Shown here one piece after another: positions 1-8,011 of a stretch of 41,020 bases of DNA (position 1 is the stretch's first letter; each line of letters opens with the position of its first letter). A program made the position numbers and the translations under genes. The DNA is from Streptosporangiaceae bacterium (GTDB lineage: Bacteria; Actinomycetota; Actinomycetes; Streptosporangiales; Streptosporangiaceae): contig JASHQA010000315.1 of the NCBI GenBank assembly GCA_030037785.1, positions 1 through 41,020 on the forward strand, written 5' to 3'. The notes under the pieces were generated by a model. The model did not search any database, was not told the DNA's origin, and saw only the letters and a list, made by a program, of their open reading frames with translations.

Positions 1-52
1 GCCCCCCAGCGGGCTCGTCCGTCCGCCGCTGCGCACGCCCGGCCGTCCGGGT

Positions 53-304
53 ATGACCGCGACGCGGCTGCGGGTCGATCCGACCGCCTGCACCGGTCAC
101 GGCCTATGCGCCGAGCTGCTGCCCGAGCTGATCGCGCTCGACCGGTGGGGGTACCCCCAGCTCGCCGACCAGGCAGTGCCCGCGAGCCTGCTGCGCCGGG
201 CCAGGCGAACGGTCAGCGACTGCCCGGCGCTCGCGCTCAGCCTCACCGCTGCCGCCGCTCCAGTCGCCCCCGCGGACGACCCGCTGGACCGCCAGCCCGG
301 CTAG
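53..304 (+). CDS. Small 3Fe-4S-type ferredoxin
   Basis: An 83-residue soluble electron carrier. The cluster ligands are visible as C13, C19 (in CTGHGLC, where His16 sits in the place of the second Cys of a 4Fe-4S motif) and C57 (followed by Pro, DCPALAL). This CxxHxxC...CP pattern is typical of actinobacterial ferredoxins that feed electrons to cytochromes P450 and other oxygenases. That partner role is family knowledge; no P450 lies in this window, so the partner may lie upstream of base 1. The stop codon is 1 base before the next start, so the two genes are probably co-transcribed. The C-terminal 20 residues are Ala/Pro/Asp-rich and probably disordered. Confidence 0.85.
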   Translation: MTATRLRVDPTACTGHGLCAELLPELIALDRWGYPQLADQAVPASLLRRARRTVSDCPALALSLTAAAAPVAPADDPLDRQPG

Positions 305-305
305 C

Positions 306-1232
306 ATGCCGGTCATGCGCTTCGCGATCTCGATTCCGCAGTTCTACGCCGACGGTGAATTCGATCCGGTGGCGTTCCGGAATTTTTTCACGGCGGCGGA
401 ACAGTTGCCCTACGACAGCGCGTGGGCGCACGAGTCGGTCTTGAGCAGCACGCCCCAGCTGTCGCCCATCGAGACCATGACGTACGCCGCGGCGTGCACG
501 CAGCGGCTGCGGCTTGGCTGCGCCGTGCTCGTGTCAACGCTGCACAGCCCGGTCCACCTGGCGAGGAGCATGGCGACCCTCGACCAGCTCAGCGGCGGTC
601 GGGTCGACATCGGCATCGGCACGGGTGGCGGACAGCGCCCGTTCGCCGCGTTCGGCATCAGCGGCGACCGCTACGTCGCCAGATTCACGGAGGGCCTAGC
701 GGTGATGAAGGCCCTCTGGACGCAGCAGCGCGTGACTTTCGACGGCGAGTTCTGGCAGCTCACCGACGCCGCCATGGAGCCTAAGCCAGTGCAGAAGCCC
801 TACCCGCCGGTGTGGATCGGCGCCGCCGCGCCGAGTGCGCTGCGGCGCGTGACGCGGCTCGGTGACGGCTTCTTCGGCTCGGGGGGCGCGCCGATCGACC
901 GCTTCGCCGACCAGGTCCGCCTCGTCCGCACGGCGCTGGCCGAGGCACGCCGCGACCCCGACGGCTTTCCCATCGCCAAGCGGCTCTACATCGGCGTCGA
1001 TGACAACGCCGCCCGCGCGCGCGACCGGATGCGCGCCGCGATCGGCCGGATGTACGGCCGACCAGTGCCGGAGATCGAGGCTGCAGCGGTTGCCGGAACG
1101 GCCGCCGAATGCGCGGCGGCCGTCGCGCGAACCGCGGCGGCCGGTGCCGAGTTGATCCTTTTCACGACGCTGTTCGACCCGGCCACGCAGGCCGCGCGCC
1201 TCGCCGATGAGGTCATTCCGCAGCTGAGCTGA
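306..1232 (+). CDS. LLM-class (F420/FMN-dependent) oxidoreductase
   Basis: A 308-residue luciferase-like TIM-barrel flavin enzyme. Family features are the N-terminal strand MRFAISIPQ, the segment LDQLSGGRVDIGIGTGGG (about residues 94-111) and the later EPKPVQKPYPPVWIGA, which contacts the cofactor phosphate in relatives. In actinobacteria such proteins usually use F420, but FMN cannot be excluded and the substrate is unknown. An internal ATG at 315 gives the usual family N-terminus (MRFAIS) and is an equally good start; neither has a clear ribosome-binding site. The gene starts one base after the ferredoxin stop, which suggests translational coupling and possibly shared redox chemistry. Confidence 0.85.
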   Translation: MPVMRFAISIPQFYADGEFDPVAFRNFFTAAEQLPYDSAWAHESVLSSTPQLSPIETMTYAAACTQRLRLGCAVLVSTLHSPVHLARSMATLDQLSGGRVDIGIGTGGGQRPFAAFGISGDRYVARFTEGLAVMKALWTQQRVTFDGEFWQLTDAAMEPKPVQKPYPPVWIGAAAPSALRRVTRLGDGFFGSGGAPIDRFADQVRLVRTALAEARRDPDGFPIAKRLYIGVDDNAARARDRMRAAIGRMYGRPVPEIEAAAVAGTAAECAAAVARTAAAGAELILFTTLFDPATQAARLADEVIPQLS

Positions 1233-1251
1233 GCCTGCTCAGCGGCTGGCG

Positions 1252-1878
1252 TCACGCCGCCGCGACGACGGACAGCACGGCCAGTACGAACGTGACGATC
1301 GCCAGCGCGCCGTGGCCGGCCGGGACAAGCGGGCGCAGGCTCAGACCGACCGCGCGCACCGGGGGCTCCACCAGGTTGCGCTCGAGTAGCTCATCCACGA
1401 GGCGCTGGCTGAGCACGTCGTCCTCCAGCGCGCGCTTGAGTAGCTGTTCGGGCACCACCCCGGGGTCACGCGCACGCGGAGCGCCCGGCGCCCCTGGCGC
1501 GTCGGCCGGATACCCGCCCCGATGGCGCGGCGCGGGATACGGCGTCCAGATGGTTACCGTGGAGATGCCGAGGCCGATCGCCGGCGCCATGAGCGCGAGC
1601 GCGACCCAGCCGACCGGCTCCGCTCGCGACGCCACAAAGGCAATCCAGCACACGAGGCCCGCGGCGTTGAGGCCGGCGTGCGCTATCAGCACCGGCAGCG
1701 ACATCGCCTCGGGCCGGGCGGGCCGCTGCCGGGCAGCTCGTGCTCCGCCGCTGGCGATCCAGCTGCGCACCATGAAGAGGCCAAGCGACTCGGTGACCAG
1801 CCACGTCACCAGAGTGGCGATGTCCAGCGCGCGGCCAGTGGGCATGGGCGGACCCCAGCTGATAGGCGGCCTCGGCAA
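1252..1878 (-). CDS. Four-helix membrane protein, paralogue of the gene at 7231-7734
   Basis: A 208-residue protein with four predicted membrane helices (about residues 17-38, 63-84, 90-112 and 186-208). A cytosolic-looking linker rich in Ala/Pro/Gly and charge lies between helices 3 and 4. Helix 2 contains an HAGL...CW motif and helix 4 begins with HG. The same His positions occur in the protein encoded at 7231-7734, so the two are paralogues. A pair of conserved His in a four-helix bundle would fit haem binding, but this is inference. The listed start is a TTG at 1878 with a close GGAG. An ATG at 1845 (residue 12) is an alternative. I do not recognise a named family. Confidence 0.7.
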   Translation of the reverse strand: MPRPPISWGPPMPTGRALDIATLVTWLVTESLGLFMVRSWIASGGARAARQRPARPEAMSLPVLIAHAGLNAAGLVCWIAFVASRAEPVGWVALALMAPAIGLGISTVTIWTPYPAPRHRGGYPADAPGAPGAPRARDPGVVPEQLLKRALEDDVLSQRLVDELLERNLVEPPVRAVGLSLRPLVPAGHGALAIVTFVLAVLSVVAAA

Positions 1879-1963
1879 CTACTCCGTCAATCAAACCACC
1901 GCTCGCCCGCTGCGCTCGCGTGCCACGTCCGGCCCCGCCCGGCATCGGGTGGCTGGCTGCCCA

Positions 1964-1982
1964 TTGATAGTTATATCGATAG
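1964..1982 (+). promoter_or_regulatory. AT-rich promoter-like site with two GATAG repeats
   Basis: The region between the divergent genes at 1878 and 1999 is GC-rich except for this short AT-rich patch. It holds two direct GATAG copies (1966-1970 and 1978-1982) around TTATAT (1971-1976), which resembles a -10 box. It lies about 20 bases before the ATG at 1999, which has no obvious ribosome-binding site. A leaderless or short-leader transcript for the cassette at 1999-6087 is therefore plausible. This rests on composition and position only. Confidence 0.35.
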
Positions 1983-1998
1983 GTTCTAACGTCCTTGT

Positions 1999-2760
1999 AT
2001 GACTTCGGATGATCTTTCCGATGTGTCACATCCGGCCGTCGCCACTCCGAGGCGACGCTGGCGCGCGGTCACCGCGCTGATCGCGACCGGATTGGTGTCC
2101 TTAGCCATCGCTGTCGCGGCGGGCGTCGGCGCGTGCTCGGCTGCGACCCGCGGGCCAACCGCAGCTCAGCGTGCCGCCGCTGCCGCTATCGCGGTGGCGG
2201 ATCGGTGGCGAACCTGGCCAGCGGGCCGTATCTTCCCGGCCACGCTGACCTACAGCACGAACTTGCTGACCACAGAGCAGGCGAGCCGCGTCGGCATCGC
2301 GCCGCAGAGCACGTGCGCAAGCGCCGTCGATCCCGTCGCCGCTCGGCTCGCCGCGCGCGAGCACTGCCAGGCTGGGTTGCGCGCGACTTACCTCGATCAG
2401 CTCGGCGGCATTGTCTACACCGTCGGCGTGCTGGCGTTTCCGACTAGCCGGCTTGCCGCCGCCTTCGCCGCGCGGCTGCCATCGGGCCGCGGCCGCGGCT
2501 TCGCGTTACGCGCGCTCGCACTGCCCGGCACGGCGAGCGTGCTGTTCACCCCGCAGGCCCGGCAGACGGCTACGTCGAAGGTTGCCGGGCCGTTCGTCGT
2601 GCTCACCGTCGCCGGATACGCCGACGGCGAGCCGACCGGCCCCGGCCAGCAACCGCGCACCGGGATCTTCGCGCCTGCCAGCCAGCTTGCCGCCGAGGTG
2701 GCCAGCCCGCTGGCCCGCGTCGTGCCGGTCAACTGCAGCAAACCGCAGTGGGAGTGCTGA
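1999..2760 (+). CDS. Membrane-anchored extracellular protein with two conserved Cys pairs (subtilase partner 1)
   Basis: A 253-residue protein with a short basic N-terminus, one membrane helix (about residues 24-46) and an extracytoplasmic domain. I recognise no family. It is clearly paralogous to the product of 3998-4795. Both share RW...PAG(R/K)(I/V)FPA(T/Q)LT, VGIAP, a Cys pair separated by 16 residues, LRATY, and a final Cys-x6-Cys that ends the chain. The equal spacings suggest two conserved disulfides, which fits an exported domain. Its stop overlaps the subtilase start by one base (TGATG), so the two are translationally coupled. A role as chaperone, substrate or inhibitor of the protease is possible, but nothing in the sequence decides between these. 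Confidence 0.8.
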   Translation: MTSDDLSDVSHPAVATPRRRWRAVTALIATGLVSLAIAVAAGVGACSAATRGPTAAQRAAAAAIAVADRWRTWPAGRIFPATLTYSTNLLTTEQASRVGIAPQSTCASAVDPVAARLAAREHCQAGLRATYLDQLGGIVYTVGVLAFPTSRLAAAFAARLPSGRGRGFALRALALPGTASVLFTPQARQTATSKVAGPFVVLTVAGYADGEPTGPGQQPRTGIFAPASQLAAEVASPLARVVPVNCSKPQWEC

Positions 2761-4001
2761 TGACCGGCGCTCGGTGGCGGGGTCTGGCGGCGCGATGCGC
2801 GACGCTGAGCCTGCTCTGCGTGCTGCTTCTCGCGGCCTGGCCCGACTCCGCGTCGGCGCAGACCGTTCCTCAGCTCGTGCGCTCGGCTGATATGAGCGTG
2901 CTCAGTGAGATCGACGTGCCAGCGGCGTGGGCCACGACGAAGGGCAGCGGCGTGACCGTAGCGGTGCTCGACACCGGCGCCGACCCGACCGCGCCGGACC
3001 TGGTGGGCTCGGTGACCGTGGGACCAAACTACGCGGCGGGCATCGACCCGCCCGACTATCAGCTGCCGCTCCTGCACGGCACCTACATTGCCTCGATCAT
3101 CGCCGGTCACGGCAGCGGGCCCGGCGACTCCGAGGGAATGCTCGGCGTCGCCCCGCAGGCGCGGATCCTGTCCGTCCGCGTCGTCCCTGACGATCAGGAG
3201 CCAGGCTTCGCGATCTACAACGAGAACGCCGACTACGACAACGCCGTTCCCAACGGAATCCGGTACGCGGTCGCGCACGGCGCCAGCGTGATCAACATGT
3301 CGCTGGGGGGTGGCGACAGCCGGGCCCTGCGCCAGGCAGTTGCTGGCGCCCTCGCCCACGGCGTGGTGATCGTCGCTTCAGCTGGGAACAGCGGCACCGC
3401 TGGGGGCGGCTTCACGAGCTACTCCTATCCGGCCTCGATCCCGGGCGTCATCTCCGTCGCGGCCGTCAATGCGTCGGGGCAGCGCGCCTCGTTCTCGGAC
3501 GACAACTCCTCGGTCGTCGTCGCCGCGCCCGGCGTCGACGTGGACGGTGCCGCTGCGGGCGGCCAGTACGTCGAAGGCAGCGGCACGAGCCCTGCGTCGG
3601 CGTTCGTCGCGGGCGTCGCGGCGCTGATCAGGTCCGCGTACCCGCGCCTGACCCCCGTGCAGGTCATGCAGGCCATCGTCACCTCGACCACAAACCGGCC
3701 GACCGGAGGTTACAGTCCCGGCGTCGGCTTCGGCGAGGTGGACGCCGACGCTGCCCTGACGGCCGCGGGCACGCTCGCGGACACGCCGGCTGCCCACGGC
3801 AGGGCCGGGACGGCCTACTTCGGGCCACGGCTACGCGGCCCGATAGTCGTGGTGCCCAGGGATCCCACCCGGATCGCCGTAGCGGCCGCAGTGGCGCTCG
3901 CCGCGGTGATCGGATTCCTGGCCGCCGCCGCCGCACTGATCGCCACCGCGCGCCGCCGACGCCGCAAGGCGGCCGACCTGGCAATCGGAGAACCCGCATG
4001 A
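2760..4001 (+). CDS. Membrane-anchored subtilisin-like (S8) serine protease, mycosin-like
   Basis: A 413-residue exported protease. It has an N-terminal signal sequence (about residues 10-33, ending ASA), a peptidase S8 domain (about 45-340) and a C-terminal membrane helix (about 372-396) with a basic cytosolic tail. The catalytic triad is complete: Asp71 (VAVLDTGAD), His106 (LLHGTYIAS) and Ser277 (GSGTSPAS). The oxyanion-hole Asn210 (SAGNSG) is also present. Signal peptide, S8 domain and C-terminal anchor match the mycosins of type VII secretion, but no ESX genes occur here. The ATG at 2760 overlaps the upstream stop; an in-frame GTG at 2748 would only add four residues. The next gene overlaps by four bases. 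Confidence 0.92.
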   Translation: MTGARWRGLAARCATLSLLCVLLLAAWPDSASAQTVPQLVRSADMSVLSEIDVPAAWATTKGSGVTVAVLDTGADPTAPDLVGSVTVGPNYAAGIDPPDYQLPLLHGTYIASIIAGHGSGPGDSEGMLGVAPQARILSVRVVPDDQEPGFAIYNENADYDNAVPNGIRYAVAHGASVINMSLGGGDSRALRQAVAGALAHGVVIVASAGNSGTAGGGFTSYSYPASIPGVISVAAVNASGQRASFSDDNSSVVVAAPGVDVDGAAAGGQYVEGSGTSPASAFVAGVAALIRSAYPRLTPVQVMQAIVTSTTNRPTGGYSPGVGFGEVDADAALTAAGTLADTPAAHGRAGTAYFGPRLRGPIVVVPRDPTRIAVAAAVALAAVIGFLAAAAALIATARRRRRKAADLAIGEPA

Positions 4002-4795
4002 CGACGCCGCTCGGTCCCGAACCAGCCGGTCCCGAACCAGCCGGTCCCGCCGCCGACGGGACCAGGGTCAGCAGCGGCGGCCGACGCTTCTCTCGGCGGC
4101 TGCTGGCACTCATCACGCTCACCGTGGTCGGGCTCGTCGGCGTCGCGGGCGGCGGCGTGGCCCTGGGCCGGGAGCTCACCCGGACCGCAACGCCGACGGA
4201 GCAGGCGGCCGCAGTGCGGCAGGAGATCGCCACTCGATGGCAGCGGCTGCCCGCAGGCAAGGTGTTCCCCGCGCAGCTCACCTTCGCCTACACGGTGTAC
4301 TCAGACGTCTGGAAGACAAGGGCCAGGCTTGTGGGCATCGCCCCACCCGCGTCCTGCCGGGCCGCACTCGAGCCGGCTGCTTACCAGGTCGTCCGTGGCC
4401 TCGGCTGCGTCATCGTCCTGCGTGCCACGTACGTCGATGCCGCCAGGACGACCGCCACGACAGTCGCCATTGCCGTGTTCCCTGCACCGAATGCGGCCCA
4501 GACGGCGCAGATTATGCTTACCTCGCTCACGCCGGCGGAGGGCCTGCGCGTGGTGTCCTACAGCGGTACGGTCACCGGCGAGTTTGGCGATCCGTCCCGC
4601 GGGGAGTTCGGCACCGCGGTAGCGGGTCCGTACCTGTTGCTCTACACAGCCGGTTACACCGACGGCATCCCCGGCGCCATCGCAGCGACTGACTCGGACG
4701 AGCCATCCGACCTCGGCACCGGCGCGCTCGCGGTACTGGCTCACGTGCTCACCGCTCACGGCAGCCCGTGCCGGATGACGGACATCCAGTGCTGA
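3998..4795 (+). CDS. Membrane-anchored extracellular protein with two conserved Cys pairs (subtilase partner 2)
   Basis: A 265-residue paralogue of the product of 1999-2760. It has a proline-rich cytosolic N-terminus with a repeated GPEPA, one membrane helix (about residues 34-57) and an extracytoplasmic domain. The domain keeps the shared RW...PAGKVFPAQLT, VGIAP, Cys-x16-Cys, LRATY and terminal Cys-x6-Cys features. The ATG overlaps the protease stop by four bases (ATGA). With the following pseudo-subtilase it repeats the partner-subtilase gene order, so the cassette arose by duplication of a two-gene module. Function unknown. Confidence 0.8.
   Translation: MTTPLGPEPAGPEPAGPAADGTRVSSGGRRFSRRLLALITLTVVGLVGVAGGGVALGRELTRTATPTEQAAAVRQEIATRWQRLPAGKVFPAQLTFAYTVYSDVWKTRARLVGIAPPASCRAALEPAAYQVVRGLGCVIVLRATYVDAARTTATTVAIAVFPAPNAAQTAQIMLTSLTPAEGLRVVSYSGTVTGEFGDPSRGEFGTAVAGPYLLLYTAGYTDGIPGAIAATDSDEPSDLGTGALAVLAHVLTAHGSPCRMTDIQC
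4013..4048 (+). repeat. 15-bp tandem repeat coding for GPEPA
   Basis: Two perfect copies of GGTCCCGAACCAGCC followed by a partial third (GGTCCCGCC) lie near the 5' end of the gene at 3998. They encode GPEPA-GPEPA-GPA in the cytosolic N-terminal tail. In-frame slippage repeats of this kind can vary in copy number between strains. Confidence 0.85.
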
Positions 4796-6087
4796 CCGGC
4801 ATCGTGCCCGCCCGCGCGCGCCTAGCCATCGGCGGCCTGCTGACGGTCACGCTGGTGACCGTCAGCCTAGCCAGCGGGCCCGCCGCCGCCGCGGCACGCA
4901 CCGGGTCCGCGGCGGGCTCGGGCATTCCCGCCTCCGCGGTGACCCAGCTCGGCGGCGAGATGACCGCGGCCTGGCAGATCAGCACCGGTCAGGGCGTCAC
5001 GATCGCGCTCCTCAACACGGCCGTAGACCCCGTGAGCGACCTGGCCGGCAGGCTGACCGCCGGGCCGGACTTCGCACCAGTGCCCGGCGCCTCGGCAACA
5101 GACGGCACGGTGATCGCGACGCTGATTGCTGGCAGCGGCCCGACCACGGCGGACGCGTTCGGCGCTGTGGGCCGCGCGCCCGGCGCGCGGATCCTCTCAG
5201 AGCAAGTAGTGAACCCGGAGAACACAAGCTCACAGGAGAAGCACGACGAGTCCGCTGGCGTGTGGCCGGGCATCGTCGCCGAGGCAATCCGGTACGCGGT
5301 CAATCACGGTGCCAGCGTCATCGTGGACACGGAGTCCGGCACCGACAACTCCGTCTCGCTCGAGTCGGCCGTCGCGTACGCGGTTTCGAAGAACGTCGTC
5401 GTGATCGGCGGCAGTGCCGCGTACACCGGCAACCAGCAGGCACTCAGCTATCCGGACAGCATGCCCGGCGTGATCAACTTCAGCGGAACCACGATCAGCG
5501 GCCTGCCGGCGCCCGGCAGCTCCGAGCTGTACCCCGTCAACGCCTCGGTCATCGTCACGGCCCCGGACAATTCGATGTACGCCACCGGACCGGGCGATCA
5601 GCCGTACACCGGCTGGGGCTACTACTCAGCCGTGGCCTGGGTGGCGGGCACCGTCGCCCTGATCAAGTCCGTCTACCCGCAGATCACCCCGGCGATGGTC
5701 ATCAGCGCGCTGGCCCTGTCGGCGAGTTACCCCCCCGCCGGCGGATACAACACCACAATCGGCTTCGGACTGATCAACCCGCTGGGGGCTTTGCACGAGG
5801 CCGCGACCCTGATGAAGCAGCGCGCTACGGCCGCGCCGGGCCCGACCGCGCTGGCTGCCGGTGCCCGGTTCGACGGGACTCCGCCGGGCGTCATCCACGC
5901 GGTACACCACTCGATCGTCAAGCTCGGCGGGTACTCCGCCGCGATCGTCATCGGAGTCGCGCTGCTCATCCTGGCCGCCGTGCTGCGGCGGCGACCGCGG
6001 CGCAGCCTGGGCCCGGCCTCGCTGGCGCCAGTCGGCCCGCCCGTGGATCCGCCGGTCGATCCAGCCATCGACTCGCCTGGCGGCTAG
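4789..6087 (+). CDS. Catalytically dead subtilisin-like protein (pseudo-S8 peptidase)
   Basis: A 432-residue protein with the architecture of the neighbouring active subtilase: signal sequence, S8 fold and C-terminal membrane helix (about residues 380-399). Conserved blocks such as IRYAVNHGASVI, SYPDSMPGVI and GFGLINPLGAL show the fold is retained. Every catalytic position is changed. Asp becomes Asn76 (IALLNTAVD), His becomes Asp105 (ATDGTVIATL), Ser becomes Tyr279 (GWGYYSAVAW) and the oxyanion Asn becomes Ala. The reading frame is intact, so it looks like a maintained pseudoenzyme rather than decay. The GTG at 4789 overlaps the upstream stop, as for its paralogue; a GTG at 4768 would add seven residues. 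Confidence 0.88.
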   Translation: MLTGIVPARARLAIGGLLTVTLVTVSLASGPAAAAARTGSAAGSGIPASAVTQLGGEMTAAWQISTGQGVTIALLNTAVDPVSDLAGRLTAGPDFAPVPGASATDGTVIATLIAGSGPTTADAFGAVGRAPGARILSEQVVNPENTSSQEKHDESAGVWPGIVAEAIRYAVNHGASVIVDTESGTDNSVSLESAVAYAVSKNVVVIGGSAAYTGNQQALSYPDSMPGVINFSGTTISGLPAPGSSELYPVNASVIVTAPDNSMYATGPGDQPYTGWGYYSAVAWVAGTVALIKSVYPQITPAMVISALALSASYPPAGGYNTTIGFGLINPLGALHEAATLMKQRATAAPGPTALAAGARFDGTPPGVIHAVHHSIVKLGGYSAAIVIGVALLILAAVLRRRPRRSLGPASLAPVGPPVDPPVDPAIDSPGG

Positions 6088-6099
6088 CCGGGGAAGCCA

Positions 6100-6663
6100 T
6101 CATTCCGCGTCCGTCAGCATCGCCATCAGCCTGGTGACGGTGGTCCAGTTCCTGGCGGTGCCGACCAGGGCCGCGCCGGCGGACCCGGATAGCCGGGCTG
6201 CCAGCTCGCTGCGGCCGAAGCCATCCGGGGTGTGCAGGAACAGCGTCCGCCCGACGAGGACCGCGTCGTCCGCGCTGCCCTTCGCCCGGACGCGGCCAAC
6301 CGCCGCGGCGATCTGCGCCCGTTCTGCGGCAGTCGGCTCGGTGTCGCGAAACACCGCGTGCAGGCACCTGCCATTCGGCTGCGCCGGGAAGGGGTTGTCC
6401 GCGATGGTCCGGGCGAGGTCGGCAGCCGACAGCACCACGACGGCCGGCCGGACGCCGAGGCGGGCGGCGATGCGCCGCTCGAGCTCCCGCGCGTGCTCGG
6501 CCGTGTCATCGCCATCGCTGGTGAAGAGCAGGTTGCCACTCTGGATGTAGGTGCTGACGTCGGTGTAGCCGAGCTCGGCCGCGATCAGCCGCAAATCGGC
6601 CATCGCGACCTTGTTGCGGCCGCCGACATTGATCCCCCGCATCAGCGCCAGGTATCGCGGCAC
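6100..6663 (-). CDS. DUF1697 family protein
   Basis: A 187-residue soluble protein with the family signature at the N-terminus, LALMRGINVGGRNKVAMADL, followed by a segment typical of the family (GYTDVSTYIQSGNLLF). DUF1697 proteins are widespread in bacteria and have no established function. The gene is transcribed toward the subtilase cassette and ends 12 bases from it, so the two units converge. It starts 10 bases after the stop of the DsbA-like gene and may be the last gene of that minus-strand unit (7734 to 6100). Length is normal and no defect is visible. Confidence 0.9.
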   Translation of the reverse strand: MPRYLALMRGINVGGRNKVAMADLRLIAAELGYTDVSTYIQSGNLLFTSDGDDTAEHARELERRIAARLGVRPAVVVLSAADLARTIADNPFPAQPNGRCLHAVFRDTEPTAAERAQIAAAVGRVRAKGSADDAVLVGRTLFLHTPDGFGRSELAARLSGSAGAALVGTARNWTTVTRLMAMLTDAE

Positions 6664-6672
6664 GGTGACAGG

Positions 6673-7212
6673 CTAGCTGCCAGCGGCGGCGACGGCGTTC
6701 CGCACCAGCTCCGCAACGTGCTCAAGCGGGACCTTGCCGTCAACGCGCTGGCCGTTTACATAGAACTTCGGGGTGGCGTTGACGCCGTTCCGCAGCCCCT
6801 CCTGCACGTCGTCCTCGATCTTCCGCGCGTACCGCTGCTCGGTGACGTCCGCCCGGAACCGCGGGATGTCCAGACCCACCATTTCGGCGTAGGTCGCCAG
6901 CGCGTCGGTGTCGAGCCGCGCGTAGGGCTGCAGGAGCAGTTCGTACATCGCCCAGAACTTGCCCTGGGCCGCCGCTGCCTCGGCGGCCTCGGCAGCCCGC
7001 TCGGCGTGCGGGTGCAGTTGCGCGATGGGAAAGTTGCGGAACGCGAAGCGGATCTTGGCTGGGTACTCTGCCAGCAACTCCTGCACATCCCGGAACGCGC
7101 CGCGGCAATACGGGCACTCGTAGTCCCCGTACTCGAGCACGGTCACCGGCGCGTCAGCGGGACCGCGGACGTGGTCGTCATCGGTCACGGCTGGCGTGCT
7201 GAACTCCGTCAC
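6673..7212 (-). CDS. DsbA-family thioredoxin-fold oxidoreductase
   Basis: A 179-residue protein with a thioredoxin fold. The redox motif is Cys33-Pro-Tyr-Cys36 (YECPYC) and the cis-proline loop reads NATPKFYVNG. An inserted helical domain (about residues 65-135) is typical of the DsbA/FrnE-like group. There is no signal peptide or anchor, so it should act in the cytoplasm, for example as a disulfide or dithiol oxidoreductase. The GTG start at 7212 is preceded by a G-rich stretch. The gene follows the four-helix membrane protein at 7231-7734 by 18 bases and probably shares its transcript. Confidence 0.9.
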   Translation of the reverse strand: MTEFSTPAVTDDDHVRGPADAPVTVLEYGDYECPYCRGAFRDVQELLAEYPAKIRFAFRNFPIAQLHPHAERAAEAAEAAAAQGKFWAMYELLLQPYARLDTDALATYAEMVGLDIPRFRADVTEQRYARKIEDDVQEGLRNGVNATPKFYVNGQRVDGKVPLEHVAELVRNAVAAAGS

Positions 7213-7230
7213 CTTGCCCCCGGCGGGTGC

Positions 7231-7734
7231 TCAGCCGTGGATCGCGACCACCGCGGTCACGACCGTCAGCGTGATCGCCAGGCTGGCGGCGAGGCCGTGG
7301 AGCGCGAGCAGCCGCGGCGGGAACGTCCAGGAGCCGGTCAGCCGCCGGTGCGCCGCCTCCCGGTTGCGCAGGAACCAGGCGACGCCGAGGAGCAGCGCCG
7401 CCACCAGGATCGCGAACGAGATCCACGCGAACGGCCGGTAGTGCACGAGGGTGTACATGAGCCAGCACGCGGCTCCCGAGATGCCCAGCGCCGGGTGGCT
7501 GAACTCCAGCAGCGGATGCTCGCCGGGCGGCGTCGCGACCCGGATGTGCGGACCGGGCGGCGGCTTGCCCTCTGCTGTCAGCGGCACCGCGCCAATCCTC
7601 ACGAGGACGCTCGGGCTGGCTGCTAGCTCGCCGGTCAGTGCCTCCTGAGCTGGCCGCAGCGTCCGGCCGGACCTGAGCAAGGTCACGCCAGCCGCCGCGG
7701 TAGCGATCCAGAGGACGAGCGCTCCGATGGCCAC
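7231..7734 (-). CDS. Four-helix membrane protein, paralogue of the gene at 1252-1878
   Basis: A 167-residue protein with four predicted membrane helices (about residues 2-20, 78-98, 103-122 and 143-166). Helix 2 carries HPAL...CW and helix 4 begins with HG, the same pattern as in the product of 1252-1878. The loop between helices 1 and 2 contains a probable small soluble segment (VRIGAVPLTAEGK, then HIRVATPPGEHPLLEF). The conserved intramembrane His pair could bind haem or a metal, but this is only suggested by position. It is the first gene of a probable minus-strand unit with the DsbA-like and DUF1697 genes. No named family recognised. Confidence 0.75.
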   Translation of the reverse strand: MAIGALVLWIATAAAGVTLLRSGRTLRPAQEALTGELAASPSVLVRIGAVPLTAEGKPPPGPHIRVATPPGEHPLLEFSHPALGISGAACWLMYTLVHYRPFAWISFAILVAALLLGVAWFLRNREAAHRRLTGSWTFPPRLLALHGLAASLAITLTVVTAVVAIHG

Positions 7735-8011
7735 AACCGTTCCCTTCGCCCGAACCGATGCCTCGTCGGCGTCAACAGGCTAGCCGACGCCCGTCAGCGG
7801 GCCGACACCGCCCGGCACCGGCCCCGACCTGGGCGGATGAGCCTGCCGGATTCGTTCAGCGAGTGGTGCGGATCTTTTTGGCCATTACTCAGGCTAAGAA
7901 CTGCGCCGACTATTCACCTGTCTCTTACCGCAGGGTTCCGTTTCTTTGCGCCCAATCTCACTTCGCGGCTTAGCGTCCTGCTGTTTGCCCTCGGCGCGAG
8001 GAGGTAACAGC

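Noticed and set aside
53-304. Ferredoxin and neighbour as a P450 system
   Set aside because: No cytochrome P450 is visible in the window; a partner upstream of base 1 cannot be judged.
2760-6087. Assignment as a type VII (ESX) secretion locus
   Set aside because: The subtilases are mycosin-like, but no EccB, EccC, EccD, EccE, WXG100 or PE/PPE-like genes are present in the window.
6232-7626. Plus-strand open frame of about 460 codons opposite the DUF1697, DsbA-like and membrane protein genes
   Set aside because: It spans three real genes and their gaps antisense, with no motif or ribosome-binding support.
7758-7973. Short plus-strand open frame of 71 codons before the phospholipase-like gene
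   Set aside because: No motif, Arg/Pro-rich beginning, and it occupies the region expected to hold the promoter of the gene at 8012.
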